A stretch of DNA of 5,136 nt from Hyphomicrobiales bacterium (lineage in GTDB: Bacteria; Pseudomonadota; Alphaproteobacteria; Rhizobiales; Aestuariivirgaceae). Positions 1 through 5,136 of this stretch are shown piece by piece. The stretch's first letter is position 1. The number at the start of each line of letters is the position of its first letter. The stretch covers positions 1 through 5,136 of the forward strand of contig JALVFB010000033.1 in assembly GCA_027030295.1 (NCBI GenBank), in the 5' to 3' direction. Under the pieces are notes generated by a model. That model was not told the DNA's origin. It did not search any database and was given only the letters and a program-made list of their open reading frames with translations. The position numbers and the translations under genes were made by a program.

Positions 1-1037
1 TGGCGCCCCGGCCGGCGCCGGAAGCGGAACCGACACCGGACAGCGCGCCCGAGCCGGAACCTCTCGCCGAGGCGATCACTGAAAAAACCTCTGAAGAGCT
101 TCCGGAGGAAGAGACACCGAAGCGCGGGCTGTTCGCGCGGCTGCGGGAAGGGTTGGCGAAGACTTCCTCGCGCCTCACCGGCGGCATCGCCAGCATTTTC
201 ACGAAGCGCAAGCTGGACGAGGAAATGCTCCAGGAGTTGGAGGACATCCTCATCCAGGCCGATCTCGGCATCGACATGACCGAGCGCATCATCGAACGGC
301 TGCGCAAGGAACGGTTCGACAGGGATGTGTCGCCGGAAGAGGTGCAGGCGGTGATGGCGGAAGAGATCGCGCGCGTGATGAAGCGTGTCGAGCAGCCGTT
401 CGAAATGGACAGCACGCACAAGCCTTTCGTGGTGCTGGTGGTAGGCGTGAACGGCTCAGGGAAAACCACCACCATCGGCAAGATGGCGGCCATCGCCCGG
501 CGCGAAGGGCACAAGGTGATGCTGGTGGCGGGCGATACCTTCCGCGCGGCGGCGGTGGAGCAGCTGAAGGTGTGGGCGGAGCGTTCGGGCAGCCTGTTCG
601 AGGCGCGCGCAACCGGCGCGGATGCGGCGGCGCTGGCCTATGACGCGCTGAAGAAGGCGCGGGAGGAAGGCGTCGACATCGTGTTCATGGATACCGCCGG
701 GCGCTTGCAGAACCGCAAGGAGCTGATGGATGAACTCGCCAAGATCGTGCGGGTGATGAAGAAGGTGATCCCCGAGGCGCCGCACGCGGTGCTGCTGGTG
801 CTGGACGCCACCACCGGGCAGAACGCCATGAACCAGGTGGAGGTGTTCAAACAGGTGGTGGGCGTCACCGGTCTTGTCATGACCAAGCTGGACGGCACGG
901 CGCGCGGCGGCATCCTCGTCGCCATCGCCGAGAAGCATGGGCTGCCGGTGCATGCCATCGGCGTCGGCGAGGGCATCGACGACCTTCAGCCGTTCGACGC
1001 GGAGCGCTTCGCGCGCGCCATCGCCGGGCTGGATTGA
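1..1037 (+). CDS. ftsY: Signal recognition particle receptor FtsY (5' end cut by window)
   Basis: FtsY is the SRP receptor GTPase. It docks ribosome-nascent chain-SRP complexes at the inner membrane and passes inner-membrane proteins to SecYEG. The frame is open from the left edge, giving 344 visible residues and ending in TGA at 1035-1037. The first ~40 residues are Pro/Glu/Ala-rich and acidic, like the A domain. A basic amphipathic stretch (KRGLFARLREGLAKTSSRL) follows, matching the membrane-binding helix at the start of the N domain. The GTPase motifs are present in order: G1 GVNGSGKTTT, G2 DTFRAAA, G3 DTAGR, G4 TKLD and a final GVGEG. A TTG at 153 could be read as a start, but FtsY homology continues upstream of it, so it is an internal Leu codon. 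The real start is outside the window. The gene is transcribed towards the minus-strand operon, and a long hairpin follows its stop. Confidence 0.97.
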   Translation, partial: APRPAPEAEPTPDSAPEPEPLAEAITEKTSEELPEEETPKRGLFARLREGLAKTSSRLTGGIASIFTKRKLDEEMLQELEDILIQADLGIDMTERIIERLRKERFDRDVSPEEVQAVMAEEIARVMKRVEQPFEMDSTHKPFVVLVVGVNGSGKTTTIGKMAAIARREGHKVMLVAGDTFRAAAVEQLKVWAERSGSLFEARATGADAAALAYDALKKAREEGVDIVFMDTAGRLQNRKELMDELAKIVRVMKKVIPEAPHAVLLVLDATTGQNAMNQVEVFKQVVGVTGLVMTKLDGTARGGILVAIAEKHGLPVHAIGVGEGIDDLQPFDAERFARAIAGLD

Positions 1038-1076
1038 GCCGTCTCATACTGGATTGCGTAATGTCTGACCGGTGAA

Positions 1077-1145
1077 ACTGCCCCGCGCCCCCGCCCAACC
1101 CCTGGGTTCTCAGAATTTGGGGGTTGGGCGGGGGCGCGGGGCGGT
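1077..1145 (+). terminator. Very long GC-rich hairpin after ftsY, probable terminator or 3' end stabiliser
   Basis: The core is a perfect 23-bp inverted repeat: 1080-1102 pairs with 1120-1142. In plus-strand RNA the pairing runs further. Outside the core come U1079-G1143, C1078-G1144 and A1077-U1145. Inside come four G-U wobbles (1103-1106 with 1116-1119) and three normal pairs (1107-1109 with 1113-1115), leaving a UCA triloop. That makes 33 consecutive pairs. In minus-strand RNA the five wobbles would become A-C mismatches, so the fold fits the ftsY transcript better. It starts 39 bases after the ftsY stop and lies between convergent genes. No U-tract follows on either strand, so it is not a canonical intrinsic terminator. 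Roadblock termination, mRNA 3' end protection or a dispersed palindromic repeat are alternatives. Confidence 0.7.
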
Positions 1146-1170
1146 GGGTGGTCATTTATGCATTCTGGTA

Positions 1171-1365
1171 TCAGTCATCATCCCCGGGCATGGGCCAGAC
1201 GAGGAAATAGAGCGCGATGGCAAAGGCGATGATGGAGGCGGCGAGCAGCCACGATTTCCAGTAGCCCAGCGCCAGCTCCACGCCGAGGTAGGCCGCGCCC
1301 AACAGCCCCACCAGCAGCGCGATGCGCAACGACGTCGGTTCGCCGGGATCGCGGTCGTTGCCCAT
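1171..1365 (-). CDS. Small two-helix membrane protein, unknown function
   Basis: This 64-residue ORF starts with ATG at 1363-1365 and ends with TGA at 1171-1173. A short polar N-terminus (MGNDRDPGEP) precedes two hydrophobic segments, roughly residues 13-36 and 38-57. They are joined by a very short Lys/Ser turn, and the tail is acidic (PGDDD). The pattern predicts a helical hairpin in the inner membrane. The composition is typical of real membrane protein, unlike the Arg/Ser/Trp-rich translation of the overlapping minus-strand frame at 1152-1382. It starts 13 bases after the universal stress protein stop, so it is probably the last gene of the operon. No strong Shine-Dalgarno sequence is visible, and translational coupling is possible. 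I do not recognise a family and assign no function. Confidence 0.72.
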   Translation of the reverse strand: MGNDRDPGEPTSLRIALLVGLLGAAYLGVELALGYWKSWLLAASIIAFAIALYFLVWPMPGDDD

Positions 1366-1378
1366 GGCGAAAACGCGC

Positions 1379-1885
1379 TCACACGAGCGCGTCGATCTCC
1401 TCGAAGGTCATGTCGCCGGGCACGATGACGATGGGAGTGGGAAACCCCTTGGTGCCCTTGGTGAGCAGGCCCGTAACCAGCCGCCCCGGACCTTCCGAAC
1501 CGGTGGCCGCGCCCAGCACGAGAAAGGAAATGTCCGGGTCGTCATTTTCCAGGCCGCGGATTTCCTCGCAGGGATTGCCGTAGCGGATGACCGTTTCCAC
1601 CGGCAGGTCCTCGAACCCCCACTGGTGCAGCTTGCGCTGGTACATGCGAAACAGCGCCTGCGCCTTCTGTTCTCCTTCCTCACGGGCATGTTCCTCCACC
1701 GCCAGCCAGTGAGCGAACTCGGGAGGCTCCACGACGAACAGCATGGTCAGCATGGAACCGGTGCTGCGCGAACGGGCGGCTCCGAAGTAGACCGCCACCT
1801 CGCATTCCGGCGTCTCGTCCAGCACCACCAAAAACTTGCGAATGTGCCCTTCTTCACGCACCTGGCGCTTCTTGCGCTCGCTCAT
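1379..1885 (-). CDS. Universal stress protein (UspA-like domain)
   Basis: This 168-residue cytoplasmic protein is a single Usp-fold domain. Strand beta-1 is RKFLVVLDETPE (residues 16-27), where the ADP/ATP-binding Asp of the family usually lies (D23). A later strand, ISFLVLGAATGSEGPG (119-134), leads into the glycine-rich nucleotide-loop region. The C-terminal strand is FPTPIVIVPG (148-157), followed by an acidic tail ending EEIDALV. The glycine loop does not match the classic G-2x-G-9x-G(S/T) spacing, so nucleotide binding is uncertain. I chose the ATG at 1883-1885 because a strong GGGAGGA lies 7 bases upstream. An upstream in-frame start at 2008 would only overlap the preceding gene. It sits 22 bases after the TIGR02186 gene and 13 before the mini-membrane gene. 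The general family role is stress survival; the specific role here is unknown. Confidence 0.9.
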   Translation of the reverse strand: MSERKKRQVREEGHIRKFLVVLDETPECEVAVYFGAARSRSTGSMLTMLFVVEPPEFAHWLAVEEHAREEGEQKAQALFRMYQRKLHQWGFEDLPVETVIRYGNPCEEIRGLENDDPDISFLVLGAATGSEGPGRLVTGLLTKGTKGFPTPIVIVPGDMTFEEIDALV

Positions 1886-1891
1886 GGGAAA

Positions 1892-1898
1892 TCCTCCC
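1892..1898 (-). promoter_or_regulatory. Ribosome binding site of the universal stress protein gene
   Basis: The minus strand reads GGGAGGA, with 7 bases between GGAGG and the ATG at 1885. It lies in the 22-base gap after the TIGR02186 stop and fixes the 168-residue start against the longer 209-residue reading. Confidence 0.85.
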
Positions 1899-1907
1899 GG
1901 CAGAAAC

Positions 1908-2843
1908 TCAGTCTTTGCGGAACACTGCGGCCGCCGCGAAGCCCGCCGCGATGGCAATGATGACAGCTGCCACGCCATAGAACAAGGGCCGCTTGTGCGC
2001 CACTTCATAGACGAACCGTTCGAATCCCCGCTTTTCTATTTCCAGCGCGGAGCTGAACTTGCCCAGAAGCCTGCCATCGCGCCACAAATATACATCCGCC
2101 TCGTATTCTCCCAGCGGCACATTGGCCGGCAGGTCGAAGGTGGCGCGGAACAGGTAACGCCCGGTGAAGCGCACTCCCTCGTCGTTGGTGCGATACAGCC
2201 CTTTTCTTCTCAGCAGCCGCACCAGCGCGTCGGCGTATTCATTGGTTTCCTCCAGCGATTTGAACCCCTCGCCGGTAGCCAGCAGATGGGCCTTCAACGC
2301 CCCGAAGCCGATACCCCGTTTCTGCAACTTGTCGGCGGGCGCGATTTCCGCCAGCGGCCTGGAGGAAAGCAGTGCGTAATAACCGGGCGCGGCGCGGAAA
2401 ATGCGTTCGTCGGAATTGATCCAGATGGGCCCGACGCGCCTCTTGCGGTGCATCTTGAAGACGCGCGAAGGGCCGCGCACGACCACGATGAGATCGGGCC
2501 TCGTCTTGCTCTCCTCGCGGCTGCCGACAAGGGCGCCAAACAGCATGACACGGGTGCCCGCGAAGTCCGCCTTGATGGCCACCGTGTGAGTGGAAAGATC
2601 GGCGACGACCTGCGGCGCCTGCGCCTTCCTTGGGATGCCGCTCTTCTTCACTCGCACCGAAACGGGCCGCCCTTCCGAATCACCCGCGCCCTGTCCCGTG
2701 GGTTGGGCTAGCTCCATCGTATTCGTGGCCGTATTCGCGGCATCCTGCGCGCGCGCCAGCCCGGTGAAGGCGACGGCGACGAAGGCCAGCAGCAGCCCCG
2801 CGATGGCGGTGACCCCGCCCATTCCTTGCATGAAGCGCTTCAT
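1908..2843 (-). CDS. TIGR02186 / Alph_Pro_TM family membrane-anchored periplasmic protein
   Basis: This 311-residue protein of unknown function resembles an alphaproteobacterial family (TIGR02186, PF09608). Residues 1-32 look like a signal peptide: MKRF basic start, hydrophobic core about 11-29, and an ARA-Q site after A32. A low-complexity Ala/Thr/Gly linker with a basic patch (RVKKSGIPRK, about 64-73) follows. The conserved periplasmic domain starts near residue 78 (QVVADLSTHTVAI) and includes VVRGP (121-125), GPIWIN (138-143) and a later beta-rich stretch, GEYEADVYLW. One transmembrane helix at about 288-307 ends in a short cytoplasmic RKD tail. The predicted topology is a periplasmic domain with a C-terminal anchor. 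The start follows the permease stop by a single base (TGA-C-ATG), with a GGAGG 8 bases upstream inside the permease gene. That implies coupled translation and a possible partnership with the permease. An alternative ATG lies at 2829-2831. Confidence 0.88.
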   Translation of the reverse strand: MKRFMQGMGGVTAIAGLLLAFVAVAFTGLARAQDAANTATNTMELAQPTGQGAGDSEGRPVSVRVKKSGIPRKAQAPQVVADLSTHTVAIKADFAGTRVMLFGALVGSREESKTRPDLIVVVRGPSRVFKMHRKRRVGPIWINSDERIFRAAPGYYALLSSRPLAEIAPADKLQKRGIGFGALKAHLLATGEGFKSLEETNEYADALVRLLRRKGLYRTNDEGVRFTGRYLFRATFDLPANVPLGEYEADVYLWRDGRLLGKFSSALEIEKRGFERFVYEVAHKRPLFYGVAAVIIAIAAGFAAAAVFRKD

Positions 2844-2844
2844 G

Positions 2845-3774
2845 TCAGTGCCCTCCCCCGGCGAATGAAAACAGTTCTTCCGGCGTGGACACCAGGCCCC
2901 AACCCAGTTTCACGCACATGGCCAGCACCATCAGCGCCAGCAGCACGCGCAACTGTTCGCCGGGCAGTTTCGCCCCCACCCGCGCGCCGATCTGCGCCCC
3001 GATGACGGCGGACGACATGAGGATGAGCGCCAGCACCACGTCCACCGTCTGGTTCTGCACGGCGTTGAGGATGGTGGTGAGAATGGTCACGAAGCCGATC
3101 TGGAACAATGAAGTGCCCACCACCACGCCGGTGGGCATGCGCAGAAGATAGATCATGGCCGGCACCATGATGAAACCGCCGCCCACGCCCATGATGGCCG
3201 CCAGCAGGCCCACCAACACGCCCACTCCGATGGGCGGGATGATGGAGATGTAGAGCTTGGAGCGCGGAAACCGCATGCGGAACGGCAGGCCATGCACCCA
3301 ATTGTGCGAGCCCGCTTTGTGCGTCGCCGCCGCCTTGCCGCCGGCCTTCTTGGTCTTGCGGATGGCGTTGAGCGACTCGATGAACATCATCGAGCCGATG
3401 ATGGAAAGCATGGTCACGTAGGTGAGCTTGATGACCAGGTCCACCTGGCCGATCTCGCGCAGCATCTTCACCAGCTGCACGCCCAGCACCGAGCCGACCA
3501 CGCCGCCGGCCAGCAGTATCAGGCCCATTTTCACGTCCACGTTGCCACGCCGGTATTGCGCCAGCGCGCCGGAAACGGACGAGGCGACGATCTGATTGGC
3601 CTCGGTGGCCACGGCCACGGCGGGCGGAATGCCGATCATCATCAGCATCGGGGTCATGAGAAAGCCGCCGCCGACGCCGAACATGCCGGAAAGAAAGCCG
3701 ACCACGCCACCCAGCCCGAGCAAGAGGAAGAGGTTCACCGAAATCTCGGCGATTGGCAGATAGATGGACATCAT
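2845..3774 (-). CDS. Sulfite exporter TauE/SafE (TSUP) family permease
   Basis: This predicted inner-membrane permease has 309 residues and about eight hydrophobic segments. It shows the internal duplication typical of TauE/SafE (formerly DUF81): GVGGGFLMTP at residues 33-42 and GVGGGFIMVP at 196-205, each after a hydrophobic helix. A basic, probably cytoplasmic loop (about 137-172, rich in Lys, His and Arg) joins the halves. Family members are linked to export or uptake of sulfite, sulfoacetate, taurine-derived and related sulfur compounds; the substrate here cannot be read from sequence. I chose the ATG at 3772-3774, which has a GGAG 9 bases upstream and gives the family-like start MMSIYLPIAEISVN. 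The adjacent ATG at 3769-3771 is equally plausible. A longer 335-residue reading from 3852 adds a Pro/Gly-rich stretch without a ribosome binding site. It is the first gene of the four-gene operon. Confidence 0.94.
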   Translation of the reverse strand: MMSIYLPIAEISVNLFLLLGLGGVVGFLSGMFGVGGGFLMTPMLMMIGIPPAVAVATEANQIVASSVSGALAQYRRGNVDVKMGLILLAGGVVGSVLGVQLVKMLREIGQVDLVIKLTYVTMLSIIGSMMFIESLNAIRKTKKAGGKAAATHKAGSHNWVHGLPFRMRFPRSKLYISIIPPIGVGVLVGLLAAIMGVGGGFIMVPAMIYLLRMPTGVVVGTSLFQIGFVTILTTILNAVQNQTVDVVLALILMSSAVIGAQIGARVGAKLPGEQLRVLLALMVLAMCVKLGWGLVSTPEELFSFAGGGH

Positions 3775-3783
3775 GATGCCAGG

Positions 3784-3787
3784 CTCC
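3784..3787 (-). promoter_or_regulatory. Ribosome binding site of the TauE/SafE gene
   Basis: The minus strand reads CCGGAGCC, with GGAG 9 bases before the ATG at 3774 and 12 before the ATG at 3771. This supports the 309-residue start over the 3852 ATG, which has no comparable site. Confidence 0.65.
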
Positions 3788-3847
3788 GGAAACTTGAAAC
3801 CGGAAAGGTCGGGCCACGGCAGCGGGCCCCGCAGCCCGCACCGCCCC

Positions 3848-3863
3848 GGCATTCCCGGATGCC
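3848..3863 (-). other. Small inverted repeat in predicted leader of the permease mRNA
   Basis: GGCAT at 3848-3852 and ATGCC at 3859-3863 form 5-bp arms around a 6-base spacer. It lies 74 bases before the chosen permease start. A short stem like this may occur by chance in GC-rich DNA. Confidence 0.3.
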
Positions 3864-3901
3864 TTTCAGGAAACTCGACGGAATTTCACCTTGCGGGATG
3901 G

Positions 3902-3930
3902 CTGATGCCACAACCTCAAGCCCAGGTCAA
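3902..3930 (-). promoter_or_regulatory. Candidate promoter for the TauE/SafE operon
   Basis: The minus strand has TTGACC (3925-3930) as a good -35 match. A 17-base spacer leads to CATCAG (3902-3907), which is a weak -10. A short ACCT...AGGT inverted repeat begins inside the -35 and lies across the spacer, a layout reminiscent of activator-dependent (MerR-type) promoters. The resulting leader would be about 120 bases. The weak -10 keeps confidence low. Confidence 0.35.
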
Positions 3931-3962
3931 TGCGACAGTTTTGGCGGCGACGCCGCAAGACA

Positions 3963-3979
3963 TGCATGGCAGGCATGCA
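3963..3979. promoter_or_regulatory. 17-base dyad TGCATG-N5-CATGCA, possible operator
   Basis: Perfect 6-bp arms TGCATG (3963-3968) and CATGCA (3974-3979) flank GCAGG. The dyad lies about 33 bases upstream of the candidate -35 and about 190 bases before the permease start. Size and symmetry fit a dimeric transcription factor site, but I recognise no known regulator motif. Confidence 0.35.
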
Positions 3980-4042
3980 AAATCCCGAAACATTTCCGGC
4001 GACCAGCCGGTTTCTTGTCCCGCCGCGCGCACCGCCTCCGCC

Positions 4043-4056
4043 CCGCCGACCGGCGG
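4043..4056 (-). terminator. Weak hairpin after the CnoX-like gene, possible terminator
   Basis: CCGCC and GGCGG arms (4043-4047, 4052-4056) enclose a 4-base loop, starting 18 bases after the TAA stop. There is no U-tract, and the stem has only 5 bp. It could act as a weak or Rho-assisted terminator, or be chance in this GC-rich stretch. Confidence 0.25.
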
Positions 4057-4073
4057 CGAAGAAAGAACCGATC

Positions 4074-5087
4074 TTACGAAAACAGAATGGCCGAGAGACG
4101 TTTGCGCCCCTCCGCCGTCAGCGGATCGTTCGGCCCCCAGGCTTCGAAGAATTTCAGCAGCTCCTTGCGCGCCGCCTCGTCATTCCAGCTCCTGTCCTTC
4201 CCGATGATGTAGAGCAGCTGCTCCATGGCCTCCTCGCGCCGGCCGGCGGCATTGAGCTTCTCGGCCAGCTGCATGCGCGCCTCGAAGTCGTCCGGGTTGG
4301 CCTCCACCTTCCGTTTCAGCTCGGCGATCTCGCCCTCGTCCACCGGCGTTTCCGCCAGTTCCAGCGCGGCGATGGCGGACTTCACCTCGTCGCTCTCCTT
4401 CATCTCGTCGGAAAGCTGCGCCAGCACCGCCTTCGCGCCCTCGATGTCGCCCATGTTCACCTGCGTGCGAATCAGCCCGGCGACGATCTTCGGATTCTCC
4501 GGATCCATCTGCACCGCCTGGGCATAGAGCGCCAGCGCGTCCTGCCAGTTCCTTTCCGCCGCCGCTTCCTCGGCCATTTTCACCAGCTCTTCCGCCGCCT
4601 TGCCGGGCCCGCCCAGCTTCACCACCTTGTCGATGAAGGCGCGCACCTGGCTTTCGGGCAGCGCGCCGGCGAAGCCGTCCACCGGCTGGCCGTTCACGAA
4701 GGCATAGACCATCGGCACCGACTGGATGCGCAGCTGCTGCGCCAGCGCCTGGTTCTGATCGACGTCGATCTTCACCAGCCGCACCTTGCCGGCGTATTCG
4801 GTGACCACCTTCTCCAGCACCGGGCCAAGCTGCTTGCACGGGCCGCACCACGTGGCCCAGAAATCCACCAGCACCGGTACTTCACGCGAGGCCTCGATCA
4901 CGTCCTCGATGAAATGTTGCGTGTCGGAATCCTTGATGACCGGGCCTTTCGGCGGCTGCGCGCCATCCGCGCCGCCGGGCGCGCCGGCGCCACCCGCGCC
5001 CATGCCGCCGGCGGCGGAATTGCCGCCGCCCAGGCTGCCGCCCATGGAAAAGCTCATGTTGCCCTTGCCGTCTGCCCCGTTGCTCAT
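4074..5087 (-). CDS. cnoX: Thioredoxin-TPR fusion, CnoX/YbbN-like chaperedoxin
   Basis: This 337-residue cytoplasmic protein has three parts. Residues 1-48 are Gly/Ala-rich and probably disordered. A thioredoxin domain follows at about 50-160, with active site WCGPC (80-84) and the cis-proline loop SVP (P125). The C-terminal helical region (about 162-337) has TPR-like pairs such as NWQDALALYAQAVQMDPENP and ends in helices around FFEAWGPNDPLTAEGRKRL. Thioredoxin plus TPR is the CnoX (YbbN) arrangement: a holdase that protects clients and hands them to GroEL and DnaK. E. coli CnoX lacks the CxxC pair, whereas this protein has it, so reductase activity is expected. I chose the ATG at 5085-5087 because AGGA lies 8 bases upstream. 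A second start at M11 (5055-5057, MSFSMGG) resembles the start of relatives and cannot be excluded. It is often annotated simply as thioredoxin (trxA). Confidence 0.93.
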   Translation of the reverse strand: MSNGADGKGNMSFSMGGSLGGGNSAAGGMGAGGAGAPGGADGAQPPKGPVIKDSDTQHFIEDVIEASREVPVLVDFWATWCGPCKQLGPVLEKVVTEYAGKVRLVKIDVDQNQALAQQLRIQSVPMVYAFVNGQPVDGFAGALPESQVRAFIDKVVKLGGPGKAAEELVKMAEEAAAERNWQDALALYAQAVQMDPENPKIVAGLIRTQVNMGDIEGAKAVLAQLSDEMKESDEVKSAIAALELAETPVDEGEIAELKRKVEANPDDFEARMQLAEKLNAAGRREEAMEQLLYIIGKDRSWNDEAARKELLKFFEAWGPNDPLTAEGRKRLSAILFS

Positions 5088-5094
5088 CGTTCTG

Positions 5095-5100
5095 TTCCTT
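5095..5100 (-). promoter_or_regulatory. Ribosome binding site of the CnoX-like gene
   Basis: The minus strand reads AAGGAA, with AGGA 8 bases before the ATG at 5087. It favours the 337-residue start over the in-frame upstream ATG at 5129, which lies almost at the window edge and would add an Arg-rich segment unlike the family. Confidence 0.7.
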
Positions 5101-5136
5101 CCCGTTCGTGGCGCGCTCCGCGCGGTCATTGTTCAG

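Larger units (their letters stand above)
3775..4073. other. Intergenic region between CnoX-like gene and TauE/SafE operon
   Basis: This 299-base gap separates two minus-strand transcription units. I see no convincing coding sequence in it; open frames crossing it have shadow-like compositions. Going in the direction of transcription it holds a weak hairpin after the CnoX-like stop (4043-4056), a TGCATG dyad (3963-3979), a TTGACC-type candidate promoter (3902-3930), a leader hairpin (3848-3863) and the permease ribosome binding site. Its length and elements suggest the permease operon has its own promoter rather than being read only from the CnoX-like gene. Confidence 0.7.

Noticed and set aside
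153..1037. FtsY starting at the TTG at 153
   Set aside because: The frame is open to the window edge, and the membrane-binding helix and acidic domain of FtsY are encoded upstream of 153.
1152..1382. Minus-strand 76-residue ORF overlapping the mini-membrane gene
   Set aside because: Its Trp/Arg/Ser-rich translation lacks any natural pattern, while the overlapping 64-residue frame shows two clean hydrophobic helices.
1836..2711. Long plus-strand ORF (291 residues) opposite the USP and TIGR02186 genes
   Set aside because: It lies antisense to two well-supported genes, has a composition typical of GC-rich shadow frames and shows no recognisable domain or ribosome binding site.
2840..3841. Minus-strand ORF (333 residues) in another frame over the permease
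   Set aside because: It is an Arg/Gly/Ala/His-rich shadow of the TauE/SafE gene; the other frame has the correct hydrophobic pattern and both GVGGGF motifs.
3996..4010. CCGGC/GCCGG hairpin followed by TTTCTT on the plus strand, like a small terminator
   Set aside because: No plus-strand gene leads into it, and on the transcribed minus strand the stem is followed by A residues, not U.
3292..4212. Plus-strand ORF (306 residues) opposite the permease and across the intergenic gap
   Set aside because: The His/Arg/Gly-rich translation is the antisense image of the permease membrane helices, followed by non-coding sequence and the end of the CnoX-like gene. No family resemblance is visible.
4180..4851. 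Minus-strand ORF (223 residues) in another frame of the CnoX-like gene
   Set aside because: It is a Gly/Arg-rich shadow; the true frame carries WCGPC and the TPR-like helices.
5111..5123. GCGCG/CGCGC 5-bp inverted repeat upstream of the CnoX-like gene
   Set aside because: The arms are short and made only of G and C, which is expected by chance in this base composition, and the window ends before more context is visible.

Overview
The window reads as chromosomal DNA of a high-GC alphaproteobacterium. This rests on the FtsY sequence, a member of the alphaproteobacterial TIGR02186/Alph_Pro_TM family, a TauE/SafE-type permease and a universal stress protein of the type ending in a 'FP-P-IVPG...EEIDAL' tail, and a thioredoxin-TPR (CnoX-like) protein. 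The taxon is inferred from protein resemblance, not from a database search. No rRNA, tRNA, CRISPR array, insertion sequence or phage gene was seen.

Layout. (1) Bases 1-1037, plus strand: the 3' part of ftsY, the signal recognition particle receptor; its true start lies before the window. (2) Bases 1038-1170: a convergent intergenic gap dominated by a very long hairpin at 1077-1145. Read as plus-strand RNA it has 33 unbroken base pairs, and every non-Watson-Crick pair is a G-U wobble. (3) Bases 1171-3774, minus strand: a compact four-gene cluster, read right to left: TauE/SafE (TSUP) permease, TIGR02186 membrane-anchored periplasmic protein, universal stress protein, and a 64-residue two-helix membrane protein. 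Gaps are 1, 22 and 13 bases, so the genes are probably one operon. (4) Bases 3775-4073: a 299-base non-coding gap with a candidate promoter, a 17-base dyad and a small leader hairpin for that operon. (5) Bases 4074-5087, minus strand: a thioredoxin-TPR fusion (CnoX/YbbN-like chaperedoxin) with an intact WCGPC active site and a long Gly-rich N-terminus.

How the genes fit together. FtsY (membrane protein targeting) and CnoX (redox-linked protein folding) are housekeeping genes flanking the operon. The operon pairs a predicted sulfur-oxyanion or organosulfonate permease with a periplasmic, membrane-anchored protein of unknown function, a cytoplasmic stress protein and a mini-membrane protein. 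A transport or envelope-stress unit is a reasonable inference, but nothing in the sequence fixes the substrate. The most unusual items are the strand-biased ftsY 3' hairpin, with an embedded G-quadruplex motif, and the uncharacterised TSUP/TIGR02186/USP/mini-membrane module.
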